This document shows, piece by piece, positions 46,255-58,110 of a stretch of DNA of 64,000 bases. This stretch comes from Pollenia angustigena (lineage: Eukaryota > Arthropoda > Insecta > Diptera > Polleniidae). The notes under the pieces were generated by a model. It had not been told where the DNA came from. It searched no databases and saw only the letters and a program-made list of their open reading frames with translations. The first letter of the stretch is position 1. Each line of letters opens with the position of its first letter. A program made the translations under genes and the position numbers. The stretch spans positions 248,213,127 through 248,277,126 of the forward strand of contig OV884056.1 of NCBI GenBank assembly GCA_930367215.1. The letters are read 5' to 3'.

Positions 46255-47400
46255 CTAGCGAACCCCTGCACACACAAAAAAGAAAATAAGAAATCAATTC
46301 GAATTCATTTAAATCAGTGATAAATTGTTTTTATTGTAATGCTCTGTGGTATACAACATATCTTAATTTTCCATTTTCGGTGTAAATATACAAAACCGAT
46401 GGTTTGCGAACGCGCGAAACTGGATACTCTAAATTCAATCCACAAATTCCTAATGATTGGTCTGGCGCCTTATTAATAGTAACCGCAAACCCAAGCCGAA
46501 CAGCAAACAGAAGTCGTTTGAATTCGCCTTTGAATTTTCCAGTTAAAATAGTAGCTTTAATTACATAAGCCACAAATCTTTTAATAGCAAGTCTTGTGCC
46601 ATTACATAAACGGGGTTAATTGATATTACGAAGCAAAATAATAGTCACTCCAACTTTCAATTGGAGATTATGCGGAGGCAATCCTGGTAATTCCAACGAA
46701 TTCAAAAATTCTGTTGAATAATTCACAACATCTTCTACATTGGTAACAGTATCCATAGACTTGTACGAAACCAATTCACCAGGAATCTTTGGTTGTATAG
46801 CCATATTTAATTCACTAACATCTTTATTCTTTGCCGCTAAAATTGCTCTGTCACATATCAACCATGTACGGCATGTATATTTTTCTGCTATGTTAGGGAA
46901 CACTTTTGACTGTACGAAATGGCAAAATCATGCGGCAATGTTATCAATCCAGTGACATTAACAGGCATTGCACCATTCCCAATTTTCAGCAATTGCTTAG
47001 AGAACTTATCAGCATATGGATCATTCTGGAACTGAACACGAACGTTAGTAGTGAGTTTCAATGTTTTTACAAATCTCCATAAGCATGAAGACTTTAAGCA
47101 AGCGTTGATTTCATCGGCAGCTGTCGATCTATAAAATCAAGGCACCATCAAACAACTCTGAATTACCTCGAAAGTTTTTCATTGTTCTTTCCAATGCTTC
47201 AACAGATTGCTTATTCGCCATAATGCATTCATCCCAAATAATGATACCGCAACGTTTCAATAATTTTGCCGTTCCAGATGTTTTTGAAACGTTGCATGTT
47301 GGAGTTTCATTAACTTGGTAATTCAATGGTAATTTCAAAGCAGAATGTGCTGTGCGACCACCATCTAACAAAGTGGCTGCAATGCCATAATATGCCTTTC
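46255..47400 (-). pseudogene. Helitron helicase C-terminal part, decayed
   Basis: Three blocks on the - strand read as the PIF1-like helicase of a Helitron Rep/helicase protein. 47400-47129 reads LDGGRTAHSALKLPLN and then GIIIWDECIMANKQSVEALE, the Walker B (DE) motif. 46903-46616 reads the middle part with LPGLPPHNLQLKVGVTIILL. 46573-46331 reads LLFAVRLGFAVTINKAPDQS (helicase motif with TINKxxxQS) and ends at YVVYHRALQ. Frames change between blocks, and the Walker A and Rep parts are absent. Downstream of the stop, GTTCGCTAG|T at 46255 fits the CTAG|T end of Helitrons, so the 3' end may be preserved. Confidence 0.85.
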
Positions 47401-47786
47401 AGTTTCTCAAAAAATTTACTTAAATTTAAATATAATATTTTCATGCACGAAAAAATACTTGTTTCGAAATGAAAGCAGTGTTCACTTAAATGGCTATAAC
47501 TTATGAAGATATGATTTACAATACCTTAAGCCTAGATTACACTATCTCACAAGTCCTACGTATTCCATAATACTTTGTGAGATAGAAATCTAATGAGTTT
47601 TGTTGCGACTGTCAAAAAATCTTATGTAACATGACAGTCTGTATTCACATCATCACACAAAGTATAAACACTCACACATGAAATAAAATGCAACCCTGAT
47701 CCAATGAAAAGTATTATTGTTTAGAAATTTTTCAAAAAACGATGAAGTGACACATTGCATTCACACTATCACACTTTGTCATATTA

Positions 47787-48165
47787 AGGTGCTATCAGAC
47801 GGGATGTATTTTACATATGTACTGTCAAATTTTCCATCTGTAAAAGTTGTACACATCGTGTGATACATATGAAACTTTGCATGTGTAAAATACATGTGGA
47901 AATACATATGTAACTTTTTCGATTAGAACACGCTCTATTTTCCTGTGGCAAACATAAACAAAACAGCTGGTTTGTTTTGAAACGTAAACAAAAGTCAGCT
48001 TTTGTTTACATTTATAGGTTATGTCATAAGGAAAAACATAAGCAGGTGTGATAGCAAAAATTATGAATCGTATGTAAACTGGAAATTTTGACATACATAA
48101 GGAATTACATATGGGTAAGAAAAGTGACAGTACATATGTAAAATACATCCCGTCTGATAGCACCT
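47787..48165. mobile_element. MITE, AGGTGC family, copy 1
   Basis: AGGTGCTATCAGACGGGATG at the left and CATCCCGTCTGATAGCACCT at the right are exact inverses, and so are the following ATTTTACATATG blocks. TTA flanks both sides (47784-47786, 48166-48168). The sister MITE at 59265-59285 shows the unoccupied site CAAGTAATATGAC, confirming the boundaries. Confidence 0.93.
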
Positions 48166-48202
48166 TTACTTGAGTTTTTGACATGTATTAATACAAAGTA
48201 TA

Positions 48203-49290
48203 GGCTCAGCGTATAAAGGCCTAACGAACTAACGCCTAATTTTTCAAAATGAAAGAATGCCTAAATAAGAACGCCTAAGAAGAAAGTGAAAGAACGTCTA
48301 ACTTTAAAAATGAAGGAAAGTCTAATTATAAAAATGAAAGAAAGTCTAAATTGTTAGGGTTTCTTTCATTATGAATTAACACCTAATGAAAGAAAACCTA
48401 ACAACTGGAATTAAAATGCTGAAAATATATTTTGAAAGGAAAAAATGTATTTTTAAATTATATTTAACTGTAAGTTATGTAAATACAGCTGATGTAGTCC
48501 GTGTTCTTTTTAAGAAAACCGAAAATACTTCGGGTGTCACCTTAAAAAAAAAACAAACAATAACAAATTAAAAATCAATTACTTTTATAATTTTAAAAAC
48601 TAATAATTTTCCCTTTTACAGAATGTTTACAAGATAGTGTATGCATTTTGTAAAAGGGAAAATCAATTGCTTTTATAATTTTAAAAACTAATAATTTTCC
48701 CTTTTACAGAATGTTTACAAGATAGTGTATGCATTTTGTAAAAGGGAAAATTAATACCATTATTTTAACATTTTGTAAAAGGGAACTTACCTTTCGTAAC
48801 CATTGCTTTTCATAATAAATCATGAATGGTGTAAATAATTCTTTAATTAACTTAAAATAAAAAATTTAAAAATTTTAAAAATTTTGGTAATTTTTTTAAA
48901 AATACATGAAAATCTTATTCAGTTATTAAAAAATTGCAAAAACATTTGACTAACCGTAAATACAACTGTTAGTTTTCAATGAATTCACGCATAATAGTAA
49001 TAAAAATCACACTTTTAGCAAAATGAAAAATCGCCTAACATTAATGAAAGAAAGCCTAACAATCAAAAATGAATAAATATCTAATTAGGAGTTTTTTTAT
49101 TTTTGATTGTTAGGCTTTCTTTCATTATGAAAAATCACCTAACAATTTTAATGAAGGAATGCCTAAAATATTAGACATTCTTTCATAATGAACAACCGCC
49201 TAATTCCTATATAATTTTTTGTTGCAATTTTTAGGCATTATTTCATTTTTTTTTAGGCGTTAGTTCGTTAGGCCTTTATTCGCTGAGCCC
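48203..49290. mobile_element. hAT-like element with 8-bp duplication, 1088 bp
   Basis: The ends GGCTCAGCGTATAAAGGCCT and, inverted, GGGCTCAGCGAATAAAGGCC continue AACGAACTAACGCCTAA. Both flanks are the octamer AAAGTATA (48195-48202, 49291-49298). The unoccupied sister site is at 58910-58925. Subterminal parts repeat AATGAAAGAAAGTCTAA words many times in both orientations. Two direct copies of an ~88-bp unit lie at 48575-48750. No transposase. Confidence 0.9.
48575..48750. repeat. 88-bp direct repeat, two copies
   Basis: The text from AATCAATTACTTTTATAATT to TTTTGTAAAAGGGAAAA occurs twice in succession with one substitution. Each unit contains TTCCCTTTTACA/TGTAAAAGGGAA arms. Confidence 0.85.
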
Positions 49291-49752
49291 AAAGTATAAT
49301 AGTGTAATCTAGCCTTTAGTAGCTAAATCAAAGTAATGGTTTAACTAAAATTAAATTTTAATGAATTTAAAAACTAATTAAATTTCAGTTTTTCAAAATG
49401 AATTCGGAATGAATTCAGTGTTCACTAAATGGCTATAACTCATGAACCACAATACACATTTGAAGACCGTTGATACATACAAACCTTGGTATTAACGTCA
49501 CCTTCCACGTTAACTTTGCAGAAACAAAATCGGTTCACGTATTACAGAAAACATCAATTACTAACACAATGCAACTTATTTTTATATATGAAATAATAAA
49601 ATAAACCAAAATGAAAGAAATATTTCGTTTATAATACAAAATTTTTAAAACGGAAACAACAATATTTTTTAAGTGAAAATTCGTATGATTAACAACATCT
49701 TTTCAACTTTTTTAATTCGACTTAAGATGATTTGTCAAAATGCCACAGACAG

Positions 49753-51326
49753 ATTTTTTTTATGATTTCTTATCTAATAATTTTTATTATTTTTTATTTT
49801 ATTATTAATAAAAAAAACATACTAATTTTCCAATCTTCATAGTTAAGTTCTTGCAGTAGTTGTGCTTTAATGCATCAACAAAATTCTCGCCAACTTTTTT
49901 TTTCTACTAAACCATCAATCAAAAATAAAATCTGTTTTAATTAAAAATGTAATCAAGTGAATTGAATGGTGACTTATGTATATCAATAACATTACTGCAG
50001 AAAATTTTATTATCAAAATATGTTTTTTAATTAATCCTTTTAATTTGTTTACTGGTACTAATTTAATTATTTTTTTTTTTTTTTTTATTAAAAATTTATT
50101 TTTTCTGTGTAGATAATAATTCAAGAATATTAGATTGATTAGGTTAAAATTCAACTTATGTAACGCTTTATTAGATTAAAGAAGAATGGAAACTGGGAAT
50201 TATTTCCTTCCGAAGGTTACTTTATATATTATAATAGTCTGGTAGTGTATTAGTGTCATTTCTGAAAAATTGAAGGAATAGAACTATTACAAAAAAGCTT
50301 TATAAAATACATAACTGAAGTTTAGCTCATAGAATAAATTCGAAAAATGAAAAATGTTGAATTTAAAGAAGAATGTTAAATTAGACCCCAGTTAAAAAAA
50401 TGTTTCAAAAAAATCGATGAAAATTTTGCGTTAACTTTATTAAAGAAATTTTAATAAGACTGTGACTATTTGTCATCTCATTAATAAAACATTTCATTAA
50501 CATAAAGATGGTTTTTGTATTTCATAATTTACGGGGAGAAATTTTCCTTATTCCCCCCCCCCCCCCCTGAATCCGCACCTGAAACAGACAAACATTTTTA
50601 ATTTTTATATATAAAGATACAAAAAATGTTCTACCTATGTCCATTATAAACTCTGAAATCCTTCAACCGATGTGGTCCAGATCGATTTTTTTAGAAAAGG
50701 TCATTTTGTGAAGATGGTTTGAGGATAAATATTTTTTCAAAATTAAAACCACGAAGGAAGGTATGGGCAATTTCCGCCTCTCTGAATCTATATTTCAGAT
50801 TTTAATGAATCTGAATTATATGGACATATTAGCTATAGATTTAAAAAAAGAAACACGAAAGAAAGTAGGGAGCGATTTCTGTCCATTTGAAACTATTTGA
50901 CAGAATCTAATGAAATTGAAAATATGGATAGTTCCCGATTTTGATGGACCCATAAGCTATGCATTTTTAAAAAAATAGGAAATACTTATCAGATTCTTAT
51001 GGAATTTAAAACATAAAAAGAACTTTATTTAGACAGATACATAAGCAATGCATTTTTCAAAAATTAGACTACGAGGGAGGGGAGCGTAGTAGCATATATA
51101 TATTAGACCTGGCATTGGAAACTTTTTTTTGAAACTTGAATGTGGGTGGCGATAAAAATATGCGATTTGATACCAAAATTTATGTAGCAAATTTTCAGGC
51201 TGATTGGATGGTGACATCCCGTGCCATAATGAGGTTAAAGGGCAACCTTTTGAAAAACCACCAAAATACTTTTTTTTGCAATTCAATATTTTTTTTAATA
51301 AGAAATACTATAAATATAATGTTTTT
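49753..51326. other. Sage intron 1, no gene seen
   Basis: A 15-base C run at 50553-50567 is followed by CTGAATCCGCACCTG and, at 50586, by AATTTTTATATATAAAGAT, the tail text also at 33170. A CAGTGGCGGATTAAGG at 46078 could be a distant partner of the CTGAATCCGCACCTG end, but the flanks do not match. Confidence 0.4.
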
Positions 51327-51627
51327 CAATAATTAGTATTGTGGTTATTTTGTTGAACTATTTATGGTTTTTAATCCAAATTTTTAATATTTTTAATTAG
51401 GCTTAAGTTCATGAAATTTAATTTTCATTAAATTATTTTTATGAAGAAAGGAATTTTACAACATGAAAATTTATTAAAATTGTTATTGATAATCTTTTTT
51501 AATATTTTTAATTAGGCTTAAGTTCATGAAATTTAATTTTTCATTAAATTATTCTTATGAAGAAAGGAATTTTACAACATGAAAATTAATTAAAATTGTT
51601 ATTGATAATCTTTCATTCTTGACGTGG

Positions 51628-51712
51628 CTCGGGCTCGAACCCTGGCCGGCAGGTTACCATGACATGTTTCGATCGCAACCACTCGATCTCCTCAGATGGA
51701 TTTGCCGTCTTA
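51628..51712 (-). repeat. tRNA-like SINE head, unit 1 (also 52330-52415, 52890-52975)
   Basis: On the - strand each unit carries an A-box-like GATCGAGTGGTTGC and, about 40 bases later, a B box GGTTCGAGCCC, in the layout of a pol III promoter derived from tRNA. No cloverleaf acceptor stem closes, so it is a SINE head and not a tRNA gene. In unit 1 the MITE 51713-51851 splits the sequence just upstream. Confidence 0.65.
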
Positions 51713-51851
51713 CTGCCTGTTTGTAGAACGCGAGCACAAAAGTGACTCGCTTAACTTACATTAAAAACAAAAACAAATTTTGAAATTTTGTTTTTGTTTT
51801 AAATGTTAGTTGAACGAGTCACTTTTGCGCTCGCGTTCTACAAACAGGCAG
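51713..51851. mobile_element. Harbinger-like MITE, CTGCCTG family, copy 3
   Basis: CTGCCTGTTTGTAGAACGCG at the left and CGCGTTCTACAAACAGGCAG at the right are exact inverses. TTA flanks both sides. Units two and three of the surrounding triplication have the empty site CGTCTTACACTCG, so the insertion and the 3-bp duplication are proven within the window. Confidence 0.95.
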
Positions 51852-53190
51852 TTACACTCGCAGCCATCGACGACTGCTGACGTCACTAGTCAAACATCAA
51901 TCCTTAAACCAAATTGTATTTTAACATTTGGTAGATCGAAATTTTCTTTCCTGAATGATTATCCATTTTAATTGATTTTACATGTTTTTTCCTTTACTTC
52001 TGTTTTTTCGTACTTTCGTCAAGAATTTTTCTTGAAGTCCAAGTACATTTTTTGTTTTTTCACTTTGTCTTTCTCTTTTCTGTTGACCTTTTTCAGCACA
52101 ACTTGAAGGACAAATGTACACATAGAGCTCGTGCCTTAGCTTTAACAATAATTAGTATTGTGGTTATTTTGTTGAACTATTTATGGTTTTTAATCCAAAT
52201 TTTTAATATTTTTAATTAGGCTTAAGTTCATGAAATTTAATTTTCATTAAATTATTTTTATGAAGAAAGGAATTTTACAACATGAAAATTTATTAAAATT
52301 GTTATTGATAATCTTTCATTCTTGACGTGCCTCGGGCTCGAACCCTGGCCGGCAGGTTACCATGACATGTTTCGATCGCAACCACTCGATCTCCTCAGAT
52401 GGATTTGCCGTCTTACACTCGCAGCCATCGACGACTGCTGACGTCACTAGTCAAACATCAATCCTTAAACCAAATTGTATTTTAACATTTGGTAGATCGA
52501 AATTTGCTTTCCTGAAGGATTATCCATTTTAATTGATTTTACATGTTTTTTCCTTTACTTCGGTTTTTTCGTACTTTCGTCAAGAATTTTTCTTGAAGTC
52601 CAAGTACATTTTTTGTTTTTTCACTTTGTCTTTCTCTTTTCTGTTGACCTTTTTCAGCACAACTTGAAGGACAAATGTACACATAGAGCTCGTGCCTTAG
52701 CTTTAACAATAATTAGTATTGTGGTTATTTTGTTGAACTATTTATGGTTTTTAATCCAAATTTTTAATATTTTTAATTAGGCTTAAGTTCATGAAATTTA
52801 ATTTTCATTAAATTATTTTTATGAAGAAAGGAATTTTACAACATGAAAATTTATTAAAATTGTTATTGATAATCTTTCATTCTTGACGTGGCTCGGGCTC
52901 GAACCCTGGCCGGCAGGTTACCATGACATGTTTCGATCGCAACCACTCGATCTCCTCAGATGGATTTGCCGTCTTACACTCGCAGCCATCGACGACTGCT
53001 GACGTCACTAGTCAAACATCAATCCTTAAACCAAATTGTATTTTAACATTTGGTAGATCGAAATTTGCTTTCCTGAATGATTATCCATTTTAATTGATTT
53101 AACATGTTTTTTCCTTTCTTCATAAAAATAATTTAATGAAAATTAAATTTCATGAACTTAAGCCTAATTAAAAATATTAAAAATAATGTT

Positions 53191-53980
53191 TTTCTTTAAT
53201 TTTTATTTAATAGGCTTATTATTTTTATTTTAAATTATTATTTATTTTTGAAGATTTAATTAGGCTGGAAAGTCCTCTACAATGTGTAATATCAAGTATT
53301 GTTTATCTTCTTCGTAGGCTATTAAGCATCTGTTAAAGTTAGTTATTAGTTTGACTTTTCTTTCGGAGGCATCATTCATAACAGTAATGCATTTAATGAT
53401 CTGTTCCCCTTAAAAAAATGCTTCGCTCTTAGTCTAATTTGACGGATCAAAGCGTAAGATTTCCATAAAAAGTTCCAAGCGAGAAAAAAATTTTTTGCTT
53501 TGGTAGTTGCAAAAGAATAAATGGAATTCATTAACGCTTTTTTAGAAGGGAAAATATTAACAGCATCACTTATTGTCTTTATCGGACTCTATTTGCAACG
53601 TAAAAACCATATTTTCCATTATTTCTGAGTCTGCATGTGGATCAAATAAATAAATACCACAGATGGCGCCGAATTTTTTTCGATAGCTCTGTAGATAGTT
53701 TTTTTTTATTAAAACATGCTTGTATTACGAACTCCATTGAATAATATAAATTTTTAGACAATAGATAGCCTTGGCCATGAATCTTTCATGAGACGTCGCT
53801 CCAGGTGCTCGAAATGTGAATGCCACCAAAAAGAAAAATAAATGCAAGTTATAGAGTTCTCTAAATTTAACATAAAAGCAAATCTAAATGACATTTTTAC
53901 ATATGAAAATTAAAATATAATAAATTTTTTAGGTTATTGTATTTAAGTGTAATATAATATCTCTTTTCACGATTTCCAAA
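53191..53980. other. Sage intron 1, nothing assigned
   Basis: No gene or bounded repeat recognised; may include the degraded 3' untranslated part of the LINE that follows. Confidence 0.4.
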
Positions 53981-55720
53981 CTTTTATTAAAATCTATAAA
54001 TGGATACATACAATAAATTGAATTCATCACAGATTCTGCGAAATGGATCAAAATTAGCATAGTTTGTGCTGTAATATTTTATGCTTAGGATATTATAATT
54101 TCTTAATGATCGAAGAGGAATATGTAAATTTATTTTGCTAATAAGAAATTCGGAATGAAGACTACCGTTCATTAATTTTAACAAAAAAGTAACATTTAAC
54201 ATATGTCTACGACTTTTTAATGTCGGTAACTTAATAAGGGTGAGGTGATGTTCGTATGATGGCAACCTTATGTTAGGGTTCCAACGCAAACCGCGAAGAC
54301 AAAACAACAGAAACTGTTTATGAATTGACTCAATTTTGTTAGAGTGTACTTGATATTGAGGGGCCCAAACAACAGATCCATATTCAAGAATTGGTCTAAC
54401 TAGGGTAGTAAGCAATTGCTCTGTTGTATATGGATCGGAAAACTCCTTAGCCCAACGTTTTATGAACCCAAGTATTCCAGTAGCCTTATTGACTGTTAAC
54501 AATATGTGACTTTTAAAGTCTAATGGCCATTTCTCAATGTATCGACAAACTGTCTGTTACTTAATGGCAACATAAATTTATTGGACCGATAAACTGTCCC
54601 TTAACGATTTTGGGTTTCTCAATATACCGACAAAAAACAAAGTTTTCAGCTGGCAGCGCCACTCAAAATACATGTAAAAGTTGGGAGTCAGCTGATTGAA
54701 TTTATCTGTACGGCAAATAAAAGGAAAATAAATAATTGGCAGATGAGTGTCGGTTAGCTTTGCGATAAAATCGAAGCAAATGAGACATTGAGAAAACCAA
54801 ATTTATTTAATCAGCCATCTCACAGAGTACAATTCCGTTCGGAAACGGAATTCATTCCGTATTTTGGTGCTTCAGAAAATGACGAAGAAATGTTTCGGAA
54901 TGAAACCATTTTTATTTTCATGAACGGTATGGGAGTTGTCTGTATCTGAAAGGCCATAAAACTATCAAAATACACTTTCCATCAACAAACAAATATGTTT
55001 TCTTCAATTCCGAACGGAATTGTACTCTGTGACATGGCCCAATGTGCAGTTTTTCGTTTGGAAAAAAGATAATCGCCTAATGAGAAAATGGCCATAATTG
55101 TGTATCCAAAAGTATGCCAAGATCATTAAAATTATCAACCAAATCTAGAACTATATTATTCATAATATAGCTATCATTTATTGGACTTGATCTTGTAAAA
55201 ATCATATATTTACATTTTTTCGCATTAAGATCCATTATGTTAATGCTACACCAGGTAGTTAAATTATTAATATCATTCTGCAAAAGAACTTATTGATCAG
55301 AGTTGTTGAAGGAAATAAATAGTTTTACATCATCTGCATACATTAAAGTTTTTGAGTGTTTAATTGCAGAAGGAAGATCATTTACAAATAGTGTAAATAG
55401 GAGGGGCCCTAGGTGACTACCTTGAGGAACACCTGATTTTATATTTATACAGTTTGAATATGAATGACGAAATTAAACAGATTGTGTTCTGCCTTTTAAA
55501 TATGAACCAAGCGATTTAAGAAGCGATAAACTAAAACCCATCCGATCAAGCTTAAACAGCAAAAGATCATGATTAACTTTATCAAACGCCTTACTAAAAT
55601 CATTATATATAACATCCGATTGCATGCCATTAACAAACCCTTCATTAACCCAAGTTGTCAACCCTAGAAGATTCGTAGCTGTAGAGCATGAAGCCATTGA
55701 AAGTCGAAAACTAACAAAGT
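53981..55720 (-). pseudogene. LINE reverse transcriptase, 5' truncated, split by a hAT
   Basis: Reading down the - strand: 55697-55473 has VIYNDFSKAFDKVNHDLLLF, the palm motif with the first catalytic Asp. 55450-55310 has GVPQGSHLGPLLFTLFVNDL and the catalytic MYADDVKLF box (YADD near 55335). 55283-55080 has the following thumb part NAKKCKYMIFTRSSPIND. After the inserted hAT (54531-55087), 54502-53987 gives the C-terminal region (TGILGFIKRWAKEFSDPY, LVRPILEYGSVVWAP, LRGLRWNP). At least one stop (after NNSDQ) and the insertion make it inactive; no endonuclease part is present. The motifs fit a jockey-type non-LTR element. Oriented opposite to sage, inside intron 1. Confidence 0.88.
54531..55087. 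mobile_element. hAT-like element inside the LINE, 557 bp
   Basis: The ends TTCTCAATGTATCG and, inverted, TTTCTCATTAGGCG are flanked by ATGGCCAT (54523-54530, 55088-55095). Joining the flanks restores the LINE frame (LDTQL-WPLDFKSH), which fixes the boundaries. A palindromic segment, GTCACAGAGTACAATTCCG with its inverse (about 54815-55045), probably is a further nested MITE. Confidence 0.85.
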
Positions 55721-56590
<870 letters not shown>

Positions 56591-56813
56591 CATTGCCATT
56601 AATTATATAAATCATTTGCAAACAATCCTTAAAGACAGTTCGACGGATCAAACAGCTGTTGAGTACTTAACGGAACTAAATGTACGAAGGCCTTTTAATG
56701 CGTTTCACAGAACTTTATACGAGGATGCCGATGATAAACAAGAAAATTTAGATGAATCTGTTAGTACATGGAGTGATGGTTATATACCAAATAGTCAGGA
56801 TAAATGGGAGTGA
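56591..56813 (+). CDS. sage: bHLH transcription factor (sage-like), exon 3
   Basis: Completes helix 2 (IAINYINHLQTILKD, residues 257-271) and adds a C-terminal tail of about 58 residues ending in SQDKWE and TGA at 56811. The tail is acidic (YEDADDKQENLDES) and carries no further domain. The acceptor is CACTTTCAG|C. The ATG at 56499 in the same frame lies in the intron and is not the start. Confidence 0.92.
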
Positions 56814-56887
56814 CCGGTCGTATTTGTAATTTTTTTTAAGTGTTTAAGTTTTAATGCCAAAGACTTAAGAATGCATAGAAAGATTTA

Positions 56888-56893
56888 AATAAA
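56888..56893 (+). terminator. AATAAA polyadenylation signal of sage
   Basis: AATAAA 75 bases after the stop codon, in an AT-rich 3' region; the nearest signal downstream of the gene. Confidence 0.6.
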
Positions 56894-57290
56894 AATGTTT
56901 TTGGGTACAAATTTATTTAATCAAGTTAATTATATTTTATTAAATTTTATTAAATGAAATCTTTAGCATCATTATAAGGAGCGGAATTATATTCAAATGC
57001 ATGTTTATTTTTGAACGTTTAAATATAGGATAATTGAATTAATAATCCAAATCACACCTATGCGGAAACATTTCACTGATTTGTTCGTGCATATTTTAAA
57101 CTTTTTTTAATCTTTAAACCATCAATTTGCCACAATTTGCGAAGATGCTAACATCTTTCCATAAGAAATACATAGAGCTAAAAACCAACATCTTTCAACA
57201 TCTTTAAAAGATGTTCCTATCTCATTTTATTCCATTCTATATCTTTTGATTATTTTAGTGTCATCACTAGAAAAGTGGCATTAAGTTCTA
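56894..57290. other. 3' flank of sage, nothing assigned
   Basis: AACATCTTT words recur at 57150-57240 but no bounded element was recognised. Confidence 0.4.
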
Positions 57291-57560
57291 AGGCCCAACC
57301 ATAATGTGCTTAAGTTGGCTTAAGCAAATGTGCGAATACATGTAAATTATATGAGGGAAAACCATTTTGAGCTTAAGGAAACTTTTTGCTTAATTTAATG
57401 AAACTGTCATTTGCTTAAGCAAGGTGCGAATCTAATCGCACATTCCGTACGGAATCAAATGTTTTTTATTTTGTTTTTATTTCTTAAGTTTATTTGAGAG
57501 ACTTTTTGTTAATTTTTGACAGCAGGTTAAGCAAGGCTATGCATATTAATGGTTGAGCCT
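57291..57560. mobile_element. MITE with AGGCCCAACCAT ends
   Basis: AGGCCCAACCATAATGTGC at the left is inverted as GCATATTAATGGTTGAGCCT at the right. CTA flanks both sides (57288-57290, 57561-57563). TTAAGCAA and TTGCTTAA words fill the arms. Confidence 0.75.
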
Positions 57561-57699
57561 CTATTATTATTGTGGCATCACCAGGGTTGCTGGACTTGGT
57601 CTTTTCCGACCAAATTTGGTCGGATGGTAAACTAAACCTAATTTTGGTCCGTTTGAGACGGCAACGCTTTTTTTTCGGCAACGCTATTTACTTTTCAAC

Positions 57700-57960
57700 A
57701 GACGAAAAACAAACAAAATTTTTCATTTTTGCTAATGGAATAATTTCCAGCCTTATTTTGGATGAGTTTTGCCTAAATTTAACCATAGCAAAACTTATTA
57801 AATGTGGTAAGAAAAAGTCTGTTAAAGCAGCTGCCTATATCGCAAAGCAGGCAAGTGAAAATATTAAAAAAAAAACAGAAGATTATTTTTGATTGCTGAT
57901 GAAACTACGAATGTAGCAAAGACGAATAGTATTGTTGGATGGAATAAGTTCTATAAAGAA
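57700..57960 (+). pseudogene. hAT transposase fragment
   Basis: The reading VKAAAYIAKQASENIKKKTE, with a stop after DYF, is continued in a shifted frame by LIADETTNVAKTNSIVGWNK. hAT transposases carry a conserved D-E-S/T-T at this place. Short and frameshifted, hence inactive. Confidence 0.6.
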
Positions 57961-58110
57961 TAGTTGTGTACCCTAATTCGAGCTAACCAAGTCAGATGGC
58001 GCGTTGTCGCAATTTTTTTTCTTTTAAAACAATTTTTTATCAACAAACAATATTCCTTTAAAAATATTGATCGGATTGGGAACAAACGGCGATAACGTCA
58101 TAGCTGGTAA

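Larger units (their letters stand above)
47529..49315. mobile_element. MITE, AGGCTAGATTACAC family, with two insertions
   Basis: The ends AGCCTAGATTACACTAT and ATAGTGTAATCTAGCCT are flanked by TTA (47526-47528, 49316-49318). Removing the two nested elements (47787-48165 with TTA; 48203-49290 with its octamer) leaves about 309 bp, collinear with the intact 331-bp sister at 58892-59222. Confidence 0.88.
46176..49752. mobile_element. Possible outer element with CTGTGGCAT inverted ends
   Basis: CTGTGGCATCTTAAGTCGAG at 46176 and CGACTTAAGATGATTTGTCA..ATGCCACAG ending near 49752 are inverted members of the CTGTGGCATTTTGACA family also seen at 19306 and 42559. The Helitron piece and the nest at 47529-49315 lie between them. 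Whether the two ends are one element or two separate solo fragments cannot be decided. Confidence 0.35.
51327..53190. repeat. Tandem triplication of a 561-bp SINE-bearing unit
   Basis: Units begin at AATTAGTATTGTGGTTATTT (51331, 52150, 52711); the last is incomplete at the right. Units two and three are 561 bp apart and nearly identical. Unit one is longer because of an internal 115-bp duplication (51375-51612) and a nested 139-bp MITE. The right border is an inverted piece (53115-53185) of the AGGCTTAAGTTCATGAAATT block. A diverged relative lies at 60385-61290. Confidence 0.88.

Noticed and set aside
46078..50571. Possible 4.5-kb outer hAT with CAGTGGCGGATT and AATCCGCACCTG ends
   Set aside because: The ends are only partly inverted and the flanking octamers (CATATAGG and AAACAGAC) do not match.
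51628..51712. Candidate tRNA genes in the triplicated unit
   Set aside because: A and B boxes are present but no acceptor stem or anticodon arm closes, so a SINE head is the better reading.
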